This document shows, one piece after another, positions 42,783-51,755 of a stretch of 64,000 nt of DNA. The position numbers and the translations under genes are program-made. The notes beneath the pieces were generated by a model. The model worked only from the letters and a program-made list of their open reading frames with translations. It made no database searches and was not told the origin of the DNA. The DNA is from JAPPHA01 sp963664045 (GTDB taxonomy: Bacteria; Pseudomonadota; Alphaproteobacteria; Rhodobacterales; Rhodobacteraceae): NCBI GenBank assembly GCA_963664045.2, contig CAXXGT010000012.1, positions 248,001 through 312,000 on the forward strand. Reading direction: 5' to 3'. The first letter of the stretch is position 1. Every line of letters begins with the position of its first letter.

Positions 42783-44006
42783 TCAGATGACCGCCTTTTC
42801 AATGAAAGGCTCATTACGGGCAATTCGTTCGTAGTTGAACGGGGTGAGGTCGAGGCTGCGGTAGTTCCCGTAGGTCAGGTATTCCGCGGTCGCGCGACCC
42901 ATCGCCGGCGACTGTTGCAGGCCGTGCCCGGAAAACCCGTTCAAGAAATGGAAATTTCCGACTTTCGTGTGTGGACCGATGATCGCGTTCTGATCGAAGG
43001 TGTTGAATGCGTAGTGCCCCACCCATGAATTGACCAGCCGGATTGTCTCGAAACGGGGGATGCGTTCAGCCAGGATTGGCCACACCTTTTCCTCCCAAAG
43101 GCCGTGATCCATGGTGAAATCATCCGCCTCGACAGCGGGGTCCACGTCAGGGCCGCAACCCGCGAGGTAATGCCCGACTCCTTCCTGGCGGACGTGGACA
43201 CCCGAAGGATCGATGGTGAGCGGAAGGTCGCGTTCGAGGGGCCGTTCCGCGGTGAACACGTAACTGTACCGCTTGCGTGGCTCGACAGGGATGTCGATTC
43301 CGGCCATGAGCGCAACCCTGGAGGCACGCGGTCCGGCGGCATTGACAACATGGCCGCACGACACCCGGTCCCCCGAGGCGAGTTTAATGCTCTCGATTCG
43401 CCTGCCCGCGGAATCGCGGGTCATCGAGACGACTTCATTCTCCAGGTATTCGATGCCCCGGGATTGCGCGGAACGGCGCCACCAGTCGAATACGGTCGGG
43501 CCGTCCCAGAATCCCTCGTCGCGTGTGTTGTGACTGCCAAGAAGAATATCGTCGAGCACGTAGAACGGATATTCCGCGAGGATTTCGTCCGGAGTCATCA
43601 GGCGGGTTCCGGCTCCGGCGGCACGTTGAACCTTGTGGCTTTCCCTGAGGGTATCCGCGGAAGCTTCGTTGCCGGCGAGGTACATGTAGCCGAAGTTGTG
43701 GATCGACAGCTCCGGGACCCGTGTATCTCCTCCCATGTAGGTCCGGAAATTCTTGACGAATTCCGCAGCGAACTGGGAGCAGCGGATATTGATTTCGGTC
43801 GAAAACTGCTGGCGCATGCAGCTGTTCGTATGTGCCGTCGAGGCGAATTCATAAGTCGGGTCGCGCTCGACCACCAGGACGCGGCCATCGAAATCGTCAT
43901 TGTCGGAGAGGAACCAGGCGACAGACGACCCGAGCATTGCTCCCCCGACGATGACGACGTCATAGGAGGCATGAAGCGGGGTGCCGCGGAAATGTCCGTC
44001 GTCCAT
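42783..44006 (-). CDS. FAD-dependent oxidoreductase (DAO family, FOXRED1/sarcosine-oxidase-like)
   Basis: This 407-residue protein starts with the dinucleotide motif YDVVIVGGAMLGSSVAWFL. The family marker ASTAHTNSCMRQQFSTEINIRCSQFAAEF follows and is strongly reminiscent of FOXRED1-type members. Near the C-terminus is the FAD-binding VGNFHFLNGFSGHGLQQSPAMGRATAEYLTYG. Family members oxidise N-alkyl or D-amino acids and related secondary amines. It is the last gene of the liv operon (after the TPR gene, 121 bp), so its substrate is probably imported by that transporter. Confidence 0.88.
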   Translation of the reverse strand: MDDGHFRGTPLHASYDVVIVGGAMLGSSVAWFLSDNDDFDGRVLVVERDPTYEFASTAHTNSCMRQQFSTEINIRCSQFAAEFVKNFRTYMGGDTRVPELSIHNFGYMYLAGNEASADTLRESHKVQRAAGAGTRLMTPDEILAEYPFYVLDDILLGSHNTRDEGFWDGPTVFDWWRRSAQSRGIEYLENEVVSMTRDSAGRRIESIKLASGDRVSCGHVVNAAGPRASRVALMAGIDIPVEPRKRYSYVFTAERPLERDLPLTIDPSGVHVRQEGVGHYLAGCGPDVDPAVEADDFTMDHGLWEEKVWPILAERIPRFETIRLVNSWVGHYAFNTFDQNAIIGPHTKVGNFHFLNGFSGHGLQQSPAMGRATAEYLTYGNYRSLDLTPFNYERIARNEPFIEKAVI

Positions 44007-44127
44007 CGGAGTTCATCCTGGTGAGCAGGACGGCGGCGCACCACTGACCGCGCAATCGGAGCCGCGCTCCCGAGTCGTGTGAAGTCGATGCACGCGCCTG
44101 CTCTGGTACGGGCCCACGCTCTTTCGA

Positions 44128-45789
44128 TCAGTGGCCGACATTCAGGCGGCAGAAACACGATGCCTTGACGGGCACATCTGCGCGCGCGCGCGCAAGCTCG
44201 AGTCTTTGTCGAACGATGGCGGCGAGATCGCGTTTCCCGAGCCGCTCGAGACATTCGTGGTACCCGCTCAGACTCCAGACATTGTCCGGGTGCTGACAGG
44301 CCCGGCGAAGCGTACGGTCAAAACCGAGGTCAGCGCGGTACACGGCTTCGGCTTCCTCGACCCGTCCCTGTTCGAGCAGCAGTGCGCCGAGGGCATGGCG
44401 CACCGGTTGCATCCATCCCCAGGGTTCATCGTAGGGAAGGCCGTCATCGAGCTCGACGGCGGCGCGAAGATGGGAGAACCCTTCATCGATATCTCCAAGC
44501 CGGTACCGGATCTCACCGAGCATCATTTCACGGGCGACGGCAAGAATGTCCCGGCAGGAGTTGTTAAAAAGATACCGGGAGTCGGGGACGGCAACCAGGG
44601 CGGCGTCAAAGGCTTCCGCCTCCCGCTCTGCCTCGCTGGTCTGGCGGAGTGAAGCGTGGGCAACCGCCCGGGCATATCTCATCGTTGCGGTCGTCACGCA
44701 ATAGAGCCCCTGGTCACGCGGCAAGTCCTGTTTGATGATGTCGGTCCACTTGCCGAAACGGACGAGCACATGCTGCTTGATCGGAACAAATCCTTCGAGC
44801 CAGTCCGCCATGGGCGGAGACTGTGTTCGCAGCAATTCCTCGGGCAGCGTGCTGTTCATCTCCCCGGAGGTGCTGATCGCCGCTTCGTAATGGCCGAGAA
44901 ACATCGCTCCGTAGACCTTGAAGTGATAGTTGTGGCACCTGTACAGCGTGTAGAAATTGATCGGGCCCGACGACTCAAGGAATCGCCTGTCTGCTTCGAT
45001 CGCCTCCTCGTTCGACGTGATCACCGACATGTAGTCACCGCACAGGACGTCAATGTGTGTCGGCATGTGCTGCAGGTGACCGGCATCCGGAACCAGGCCG
45101 CGGAGCTGGTCGCACGCGGGAAGCGCCTTTTCGGGGAAAGGCGACATCTCCATCAGGTGAATATACATGTGCAGCAGACCCGGGTGCGGGCTTTCACCTG
45201 AATCCGCGATCCGCCTCATGGCGCGTTCGAGAACGTCCCGCGCCTCTGCCGTGTCGGCGTCCGCAGGGATTTCACCGGTCTCCAGGTTCCACAATGCCCA
45301 GGGTGTCCTGTTCATCAGCGCTTCGGCGAAAAGGGCCGCGACATCGGCGTCGTCGGCGTGCCTGGCGTTGACTCTTCGCATGGCAGCAGCATAGGCGTCG
45401 TTCCATGGGCACATGTCCTCCACGGGTACGTCCGATTGGTAACGCTGCTGAAGTGCGTCAATCAGGTCTTTTTCCAAGGATGTGCAGCCTGAAGCGAGTT
45501 CCTGTGCTCGACGCGCGGTCCGATGTGCCGCTGCAACCGCTTCGGCAGCTTCGTCTGCACCGAAAGCCTCCCAGGGCTTGTTGTAGTTGGGGCCGGTCGC
45601 GTAGGAGATTCCCCAATAGGCCATTGCGCAGTTCGGGTCCTCCGAAGCGGCTTTTCGAAAACACGCGATTGCCTCTTCGTGATTGAATCCGTAGGTCCAG
45701 GCGAGCCCCCTGTCGAACCATGCCTGGGCTTCGGGCGAGGATGTGGTTATCGGGCAATCTAACGTCCCGAGATCGAACTCATATTCCAT
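44128..45789 (-). CDS. TPR-repeat protein (tetratricopeptide repeat protein 38-like)
   Basis: This 553-residue soluble protein of tetratricopeptide-like helices has no signal peptide. The N-terminus DRGLAWTYGFNHEEAIACFRKAASEDPNCAMAYWGISYATGPNYN is the hallmark of a TPR family found beside amino-acid transporters and oxidoreductases. The ATG at 45789 has AAGGAGG ideally placed and overlaps livF by 11 bp, so it is translated as part of the liv operon. Its role is not established; a scaffold or regulatory function is a guess. Confidence 0.82.
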   Translation of the reverse strand: MEYEFDLGTLDCPITTSSPEAQAWFDRGLAWTYGFNHEEAIACFRKAASEDPNCAMAYWGISYATGPNYNKPWEAFGADEAAEAVAAAHRTARRAQELASGCTSLEKDLIDALQQRYQSDVPVEDMCPWNDAYAAAMRRVNARHADDADVAALFAEALMNRTPWALWNLETGEIPADADTAEARDVLERAMRRIADSGESPHPGLLHMYIHLMEMSPFPEKALPACDQLRGLVPDAGHLQHMPTHIDVLCGDYMSVITSNEEAIEADRRFLESSGPINFYTLYRCHNYHFKVYGAMFLGHYEAAISTSGEMNSTLPEELLRTQSPPMADWLEGFVPIKQHVLVRFGKWTDIIKQDLPRDQGLYCVTTATMRYARAVAHASLRQTSEAEREAEAFDAALVAVPDSRYLFNNSCRDILAVAREMMLGEIRYRLGDIDEGFSHLRAAVELDDGLPYDEPWGWMQPVRHALGALLLEQGRVEEAEAVYRADLGFDRTLRRACQHPDNVWSLSGYHECLERLGKRDLAAIVRQRLELARARADVPVKASCFCRLNVGH

Positions 45790-46525
45790 CGGAATCCTCC
45801 TTGTTCCGGGTTTTGTTGGCAGCGCCGCCGAAATACGCCTCCCTGACATGCGCATTGTCACGCAACTGATCGGCCGTTCCGCTCAGCCGGATTTCGCCCG
45901 TCTCCAGTACATGGATGGTTCGGGCAAGATGCAGTGCAAAATTGACATTCTGTTCGGTCAGGAGAATTGTCAGGTTGTAGATCCTGTTCATGCGGACGAG
46001 TGCGTCCGAGATATCCTGGCACACCTTCGGTGCCAATCCGATCGTCGGCTCGTCGACAATCAGAAGCCGCGGGCTCGACATGAGGGCGCGGCCGAGCGAA
46101 ACCATTTGCCGCTCGCCGCCACTCTGCGTTCGCGTTTCCTGGGCATGCCGGTCCCTGAGCACCGGAAACAGGTCGTAAACGATTTCGAGGTTTCGCTCGG
46201 CGTCGCCCGGTGCCGTGTAGGCGCCCACAAGAAGATTGTCGCGGACTCCGAGATACGGGAACAGGTGTCCGCGTTCAGGTGCATAGCCAATGCCCGCCCT
46301 GACCCGGGCCTGTGGAGGCTTGCCGGAAATGTCTTCCTGATCGAATCGAATTTCGCCGCGAATGTCGACGAGTCCGAGTATGGCGTCGAGAAGCGTGGAC
46401 TTCCCGGCGCCATTCGGCCCGATGATCGCGGTGATCGATCCGGGCTCGACGGTGAGCGAAACGCCATGGAGCGAGCAAGCCTTGCCGTAATAGGCTTCGA
46501 GATCGCTGATTTCGAGCAATGCCAT
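45779..46525 (-). CDS. livF: Branched-chain amino acid-type ABC transporter ATP-binding protein LivF
   Basis: This 248-residue ABC ATPase has Walker A GPNGAGKSTLLDAI, the LivF-type signature TQSGGERQMVSLGRAL and Walker B LLIVDEPTIGLAP. The H-loop position (LLTEQNVNFAL) carries the Glu-Gln typical of LivF. With LivG it powers the LivHM permease. Part of livK-H-M-G-F-TPR-DAO; 18 bp separate it from livG. Confidence 0.95.
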   Translation of the reverse strand: MALLEISDLEAYYGKACSLHGVSLTVEPGSITAIIGPNGAGKSTLLDAILGLVDIRGEIRFDQEDISGKPPQARVRAGIGYAPERGHLFPYLGVRDNLLVGAYTAPGDAERNLEIVYDLFPVLRDRHAQETRTQSGGERQMVSLGRALMSSPRLLIVDEPTIGLAPKVCQDISDALVRMNRIYNLTILLTEQNVNFALHLARTIHVLETGEIRLSGTADQLRDNAHVREAYFGGAANKTRNKEDSDGI

Positions 46526-46543
46526 TCCGATAATCCCGCCCCG

Positions 46544-47269
46544 CTATCCGAGATAGGCGTCCCTGACTCGTTCGTCTGCCAGGACGTCATCGAAAGAACC
46601 TTCAGCGATCACTTCGCCGAATGACATGACGACAAGACGGTCAACGAGCGGACGAAGCGACTTCAGGTCATGGCTGACAATCAGGAAACTGATGCCACGT
46701 TCCCTCTTTCCGAGAAGCAGCTCGGTCAACTGGGCGATTTCCCCGTAAGTCAGGCCGGCAAAGACCTCGTCGAGCAGCATGAGATCGGGTTGCGTCGCGA
46801 GGACCCGCGCCAGTTCGAGCTTCCGCAGCTCGCCCATGGACAATTGTCCCGGAAGGAGATGCGCTTCTCGATCCCCGAACCCGACATCCCTGACGATGGC
46901 CCACTCGTCATCTTCGGGCTCGCTGTCCAAAATCAGGCGCACAATGCTGTCCGGCATGGAGCCGACCCTGACGTTTTCGAATACGCTCATCTCTCCAAAG
47001 GGCCTGGGAATCTGGTACGTGCGGCCAATCCCCCTGCGGACCCTGAGATGAGACTGCAGGCGGGTAATGTCCTCGCCGTCGTAACGTATGGCCCCGCTGT
47101 CGGGCCTATGTTCGCCCATCACGACGCTGAACGCCGTCGTCTTTCCTGCTCCGTTCGGACCGATCAGTCCCAGAGACTCTCCCTTGTCCAGGGCGAAGGA
47201 CAGGTTGTTGACTGCAACCAGGCCGCCGAACCGCTTGGTAATGCCATCAAGTTCCAGAAGGCGGCTCAT
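46544..47269 (-). CDS. livG: Branched-chain amino acid-type ABC transporter ATP-binding protein LivG
   Basis: This 241-residue ABC ATPase has Walker A GPNGAGKTTAFSVV, a signature LSMGELRKLELARVL in the place of LSGGQ..R, and Walker B LMLLDEVFAGL. The start at 47269 lies in a 4-bp ATGA overlap with livM. The C-terminal SFDDVLADERVRDAYLG is the usual LivG tail. Confidence 0.94.
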   Translation of the reverse strand: MSRLLELDGITKRFGGLVAVNNLSFALDKGESLGLIGPNGAGKTTAFSVVMGEHRPDSGAIRYDGEDITRLQSHLRVRRGIGRTYQIPRPFGEMSVFENVRVGSMPDSIVRLILDSEPEDDEWAIVRDVGFGDREAHLLPGQLSMGELRKLELARVLATQPDLMLLDEVFAGLTYGEIAQLTELLLGKRERGISFLIVSHDLKSLRPLVDRLVVMSFGEVIAEGSFDDVLADERVRDAYLG

Positions 47270-48252
47270 TTCGACGGTCCCACGGCCAGAAACCGTGTAC
47301 GGAGACTGTCGTGCAGCCATGAAATCATGCTGTAGATGCCCTTTGGCTGCACGACATAAACGATGAGTGCGATACTTCCGTAGATCAGGAAACGTTCCGG
47401 TCCGGGGATGAACGGCCTGAGGTATTCGAGCAGGAACGTCAGGAAATAGGCCCCGAGAATCGGGCCGGCAATCGTCGTCGATCCACCGATCAGGGCGGCG
47501 ACCATGATGGTGAACAGGAAATTGATGTCGAAAAGCGCGCGCGGCGACAGCGACCCGAGATAATGGACGTAAAAGGCGCCGCCGATCCCGGCGACGGCTG
47601 CGCTGACCCCGAACGCGAAAAGCTTGAGCCGGAATGTGCTGAGCCCGGATGACTTGACAGCGTCTTCATCCATCCGCACGGCCGCGAGCGCCGAACCAAT
47701 CCGGGTCCGCACAAGCAGCCACAAAGTGATGCCGACCGCCAGTAACAGGCCCAGCGTAAGGTAATAGTTGGGAATGGCGCCACTGACGACGGTATCGAGA
47801 TTGGAAAGGCCGCGAGTCCCTCCGGTGATCTTGGGAGCGATGACCTGCGTCAACTGGTACATGAGTTCCATGAACGCCAGCGTGACCAGTGCGAAATAGG
47901 TTCCCCTGATCCGGAGAGCCGGCACGAAAAACAGCAATCCCCCGATCAGCGTCATGAGGACGGCAGCCGGAATGCTTGCCACCAGGGGAACGTCAAGGTG
48001 AAGCGTGAGGATTGCCGAAGTGTACGCCGCGATACCAATCAGGAACGGGTGCCCGAAGCTGACATAACCGGTTCGACCAGAGATGAAATCCCAACTCAGG
48101 GCAAAAAGGGCGAGGAAATTGCCGAATATCGCGATGCGTACAAACCCTGTTGATGCAAACAGGGGCAACACGCTCATGCCGAGCGCAAAGATGACCCAGC
48201 CGGCAAGCTGACGCCGGAAAACGACGGCATTTGCTGCGCTAGACGTCGCCAC
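47266..48252 (-). CDS. livM: Branched-chain amino acid-type ABC transporter permease LivM
   Basis: This 328-residue permease has about ten membrane segments. Family markers are GYVSFGHPFLIGIAAYTSAIL, LRIRGTYFALVTLAF near the middle and the coupling segment AVRMDEDAVKSSGLSTFRLKLFAFGVSAAVAGIGGAFYVHYLG. The GTG start lies inside the livH end (14-bp overlap). Confidence 0.94.
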   Translation of the reverse strand: MATSSAANAVVFRRQLAGWVIFALGMSVLPLFASTGFVRIAIFGNFLALFALSWDFISGRTGYVSFGHPFLIGIAAYTSAILTLHLDVPLVASIPAAVLMTLIGGLLFFVPALRIRGTYFALVTLAFMELMYQLTQVIAPKITGGTRGLSNLDTVVSGAIPNYYLTLGLLLAVGITLWLLVRTRIGSALAAVRMDEDAVKSSGLSTFRLKLFAFGVSAAVAGIGGAFYVHYLGSLSPRALFDINFLFTIMVAALIGGSTTIAGPILGAYFLTFLLEYLRPFIPGPERFLIYGSIALIVYVVQPKGIYSMISWLHDSLRTRFLAVGPSK

Positions 48253-49090
48253 GACCGAACAGGCCTTTCGGTGCCATGACCAGGACCACGATGATCAGGA
48301 CCATGGTGAAGACCCCTCTCAACTCTGCCGCAATGTATGTCGTGGTGAGGATTTCCATGAATCCGATGATGTGCGCAACGACGAGACTGCCGACGATACT
48401 GCCGATTCCGCCGACGACAACGACCGCGACGGCAACGATCAGAGGCGCGACCCACATCCCGGGATGGAGCTGCGTATAGGTCGCAAAGAACACGCCCGCC
48501 AATGCTCCGAGTCCGCCCGAAATCGCCCAGGTCAGGAGGTTCATGTGGTCAGGATTGACGCCGGAAATGATCGCGCCCTTTCGGTTCATGGAAACGGCCT
48601 GAATGGCGCGCCCGTGGCGCGTGAACCGGACGAACAGCAGCAGTACGACGATCGCGATCCAGCTGATCACCATTGCGACAAGGATGTTGTACGTGACGAA
48701 AAGGTCTTCGTATCGAAACACACCCTGAACCACCGGCCACATGCTCTTCGACGTCGAGCGGTAGATCAGGATTATCAGCGCCTGAACCACAACAGCCAGG
48801 ATCAGTGTCGAGATCGCAACGGCTTTCGGGTTGTCGAGCAACCGTCGAACCAGGAGGCGATAGACCAGGACCGCAAAGATTGCCCCTGCCAGAACGGCGA
48901 CGACAAAGCCTGCCGCCTTGGGCAGTTTTTCAACCTGAACGACCGTATAATAGGCGTAACCCCCGATCATCAGGTAAACACCGTAGGCGAGGTTCAATAC
49001 GCGCCCGACGCTGAACACCATGGTGAAGCCAACGGCGATCAGCGCGTACAGGCCGCTCAGTGCAAGCCCCTGAACGATGAGATTGATCAT
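48239..49090 (-). CDS. livH: Branched-chain amino acid-type ABC transporter permease LivH
   Basis: This 283-residue permease begins INLIVQGLALSGLYALIAVGFTMVFSVGRVLNLAYG, the classical LivH start. The coupling segment FTRHGRAIQAVSMNRKGAIISGVNPDHMNLLTWAISGGLGALAGVFF is complete. The ATG at 49090 is preferred over the frame extending to 49147, which would run through the stem-loop between livK and livH. Confidence 0.95.
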   Translation of the reverse strand: MINLIVQGLALSGLYALIAVGFTMVFSVGRVLNLAYGVYLMIGGYAYYTVVQVEKLPKAAGFVVAVLAGAIFAVLVYRLLVRRLLDNPKAVAISTLILAVVVQALIILIYRSTSKSMWPVVQGVFRYEDLFVTYNILVAMVISWIAIVVLLLFVRFTRHGRAIQAVSMNRKGAIISGVNPDHMNLLTWAISGGLGALAGVFFATYTQLHPGMWVAPLIVAVAVVVVGGIGSIVGSLVVAHIIGFMEILTTTYIAAELRGVFTMVLIIVVLVMAPKGLFGRGDV

Positions 49091-49130
49091 CTGTTCCCGG
49101 TCGGGAGTGTCGAGACAGCAAAGTCGCCGG

Positions 49131-49162
49131 TGACCGGGAGCCGCCATGGCGGCTCCCGGTCA
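49131..49162 (-). promoter_or_regulatory. Perfect 32-bp palindrome between livK and livH (mRNA stem-loop)
   Basis: The two 16-base arms (49131-49146 and 49147-49162) are perfectly complementary and GC-rich, with CATG at the centre. There is no T-run after it on the minus strand, so it is not a classical terminator. In operons that start with a binding-protein gene such hairpins partly end transcription or protect the upstream mRNA from 3' decay, giving more binding protein than permease. That role is inferred. Confidence 0.75.
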
Positions 49163-49175
49163 ACCCGGAAGTCTG

Positions 49176-50498
49176 CTATTGAACCCAGGGAGGCAATTCA
49201 AAGGATCCGGTCGCGTATTTGGGCGGGTAAACCACCTTTTGCGATCCGTCGTGGTACCATTGCACGATGACCATTGGCGGTACGCCGTCATCAAACGGGG
49301 CCTCCATGTCGAACTTGATGTTGTGCGTGTACTCGCGGCCCGTTCTTGGCTCGATCTCACCGGGTTTCCAGTATGCGTAACGGTGCCACATTATGCCGTC
49401 CTTTTCGAGAATGACGTCCGTTGCTTCCATTTCACGGACCCAGTCGTCGAGTGGCTCGAATCCACCGGCGCGTTCAGCGGCTGCGATCGCGTTCTTCACG
49501 CCATAATAGGCGTTGAAGCCGTTGAAATGCGGGAATATCGGCCGACTGTCGCCATGGCGGCTGACATACTCGTCGACAAATGCCTGCGAAACAGGATCGA
49601 GTTCCATACCGATCGAGGGTAACGGGCTGAATGTCGATGACCCTCCGGCCGCGCCTCCCGTGTCATCCCAGAAGTCCAGGCCCATCGCCGCGACATTGAT
49701 GCCGGTCAGGGGGACGGGAACCTGCAGTTTCACGTACTGCGAAGACGGGACCTGGCTGTTGACCGCGGAAATCAGGAACAGGAAATCCGGATCGAGGGAC
49801 GCCGCCTTGTTGTAGATCGGGGCAAAATCGACGGTTTGCGTGTCGTACACGATCGTGTCGATGACATCGATGTTGGCCTGCGCCTTCAGCTCGGCCGCGA
49901 TGAACTCCGCGACACCGCCACCAAATGCCGTGTCCTCCTGGAGAATGACCGTCGTGCTCCAGCCCATCTCCTCCGCGAGGACATCCCTGCCAAAGTCGAT
50001 GTAGACGGTTCCGAGGGCATAGTCGTTTCCGACGTTCATGAAGTACATCTTGTACTTGTCGTATTCCTCGACCACGAGGTCGATAATGCCGATGTAGGAC
50101 GTCCACGTGTCGAGCGTAGGCGTTCGGTATTCCGCCATGCGTGGCAGCCAGGCGAGCGAGACGTCGTCGATTGATCCCGACACGATAAAGTCCGCGTTCT
50201 CGACTTCGTTCAGGTACTCGTAGGCCTTGACGCCTTCGGTCGGATCTTCCCTGGTGTCGGCTGCGACGAGCCTGATCTGGCGTCCTCCCAGTGCTCCGCC
50301 CGCGGCATTCAGCTCATCTACTGCAATTTCCGCGCCCCTGAGGGCGCTGAGACCGACATCGGATGACAATGACCCGATGTAGCCGACCACGAGTTCTTCC
50401 TGTGCGTGCGCGGAAAATGCGCCTGCTGACGCGAGCGCAAGTGCTCCGGCCAGCGCTGAAACGGTGCGGCCTGGTCCGGCGTGAATTCTGAATTCCAT
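49176..50498 (-). CDS. livK: Branched-chain amino acid-type ABC transporter substrate-binding protein
   Basis: This 440-residue periplasmic binding protein begins with a signal peptide (VSALAGALALASAGAFSAHAQ, cleavage near residue 33). The mature start EELVVGYIGSLSSDVGLSALRGAEIAVDELNAAGG is typical of Leu/Ile/Val-type proteins. It is somewhat longer than LivK and has a different C-terminus (HNIKFDMEAPFDDGVPPMVIVQWYHDG), as in members that bind urea, amides or aromatic acids. The ligand is therefore not necessarily an amino acid. First gene of the liv operon; the promoter should lie in 50499-50784. Confidence 0.92.
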   Translation of the reverse strand: MEFRIHAGPGRTVSALAGALALASAGAFSAHAQEELVVGYIGSLSSDVGLSALRGAEIAVDELNAAGGALGGRQIRLVAADTREDPTEGVKAYEYLNEVENADFIVSGSIDDVSLAWLPRMAEYRTPTLDTWTSYIGIIDLVVEEYDKYKMYFMNVGNDYALGTVYIDFGRDVLAEEMGWSTTVILQEDTAFGGGVAEFIAAELKAQANIDVIDTIVYDTQTVDFAPIYNKAASLDPDFLFLISAVNSQVPSSQYVKLQVPVPLTGINVAAMGLDFWDDTGGAAGGSSTFSPLPSIGMELDPVSQAFVDEYVSRHGDSRPIFPHFNGFNAYYGVKNAIAAAERAGGFEPLDDWVREMEATDVILEKDGIMWHRYAYWKPGEIEPRTGREYTHNIKFDMEAPFDDGVPPMVIVQWYHDGSQKVVYPPKYATGSFELPPWVQ

Positions 50499-50784
50499 GA
50501 TTTTCTCCAGATTTTGGCGAATTCCCGGGAATCCGCCCGTCTTTGAGGAACAGAACGCAATCTACATCAAACATGCATGGCTTCAACATGTATCGCCTAC
50601 TTCGGGCCTTTACGGCGATGAGGCGATTTCATGTCGTGCAGAAAGGAGTTTTCCTCGCGGAATTGTGCGCACAGACAGGCGCACCTTCAAGAAAAACTGT
50701 GTCATTCTTGAGATGTACGCCACAATGGCGGACATATCATCGTTTATCAACACGGGAGACAGGAAAGTGGCCGGGGGAGGTGAA

Positions 50785-51051
50785 TTGAAGCACGAGCGCG
50801 TTCACCTCCGCCCCGGTGCCAGGAACGAGCGCAATCTTGAACGGGCGGCAGCCCATGTGGAAACAACGGTCAGCCGGTTTGTGCTCGGTCATGTTGGCGT
50901 TGCTGCCGAGCGTGTTATTGAGGCAGGAGAGCGAATCGTGCTGCCGGCAACTGACTGGGACGCTTTCCACGAGGCGTTGCCCGGCCCACCTGCGCCAAAT
51001 GCCGCACAGAGGCGAGCCGCCCGTCGTTACCGCGAACGCTTAAGTGGATGA
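50785..51051 (+). CDS. DUF1778 (TacA-like) ribbon-helix-helix antitoxin
   Basis: This 88-residue protein has the DUF1778 pattern VHLRPGARNERNLERAAAHVETTVSRFVLGHVGVAAERVIEAGERIVLP, then the toxin-neutralising tail DWDAFHEALPGPPAPN. Family members bind their operator and pair with GNAT toxins that acetylate aminoacyl-tRNA. I chose the TTG at 50785 because it follows a strong GGGGGAGGTGAA ribosome site; the frame is open much further upstream but without family similarity. The cognate toxin overlaps its 3' end and is broken. Confidence 0.82.
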   Translation: MKHERVHLRPGARNERNLERAAAHVETTVSRFVLGHVGVAAERVIEAGERIVLPATDWDAFHEALPGPPAPNAAQRRAARRYRERLSG

Positions 51052-51370
51052 ACCGCCACTCCTGATTGAGCCACTCGGCTTGCATCATGACCGCTCCGCC
51101 TTTTCCTGCGGAGAGCCCGCCCTCGACAGGCATATACGTCGCCAGGCCTCGCACGATGCGCGTCGGCGGGTTGCGCAGGTCTTTGTCGCGGTGACCGAGA
51201 AATCCTGAAAAATCACCGGTCATATCACCTTGAGTGCGGCGAGCTTCGAGAAGGACGACCTGCCGGGAGAGTTGGCCAAGCGGTTGCCCCACTATCCTGT
51301 GCCGGCGGCCGTGATCGGTCGGCTCGCAGTCGATCACTGCAGCCAGGGGCTGGGGGTTCGAAGGAACGCG
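51044..51370 (+). pseudogene. Inactivated GNAT-family toxin (TacT-like)
   Basis: A frame opening with GTG at 51044, overlapping the antitoxin end by 8 bp, reads EPPLLIEPLGLHHDRSAF, then SCGEPALDRHIRRQASHDARRRVAQVFVAVTEK. A TGA follows. The same frame goes on with KITGHITLSAASFEKDDLPGELAK and YPVPAAVIGRLAVDHCSQGLG, the acetyl-CoA-binding region of TacT-type toxins. After that the similarity is lost, and the C-terminal third (strands 5-7) is missing. One nonsense codon plus loss of the 3' end make the toxin dead, while the antitoxin is intact. Confidence 0.82.
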
Positions 51371-51755
51371 GCAAGACGAGAGCGATTGAACGGTGCCCAC
51401 TCGCCGTCGAGGCCGAAGATATCCAACTGGATTAATGTCGAAATACGTATGGACCAGGTCGACGACAATATTCTCGCCGCCATTGAGCGCATCTGCCTGT
51501 ACGTCGGTCAAAGCGAATGGCACGAACCCTGGATTTAGATAGGATGTGGCCGACCGGAGGCTATTGGCGGCAAGTTTGGAAATTGGAATCGCTCAACTAC
51601 TGGATCGTCCTGGCCCGACAAATTTGCCAAAAGCGATGCAGACCCGAGCAGCTCCGTCGTTGAACCATGCACTCCGCGGCGCCACTGATTTCCGCCTGGT
51701 GTTGATTGTCGGCGTCGACGATGGGTTTCTGCAGCAGCCGGAGAAGCCTCGAGAC
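51371..51755. other. 385-bp gap after the dead toxin
   Basis: This stretch contains the eroded 3' part of the toxin locus and the region after ridA, which ends at 51756 on the other strand. Short frames only; I recognise no gene, repeat or terminator. Confidence 0.35.
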
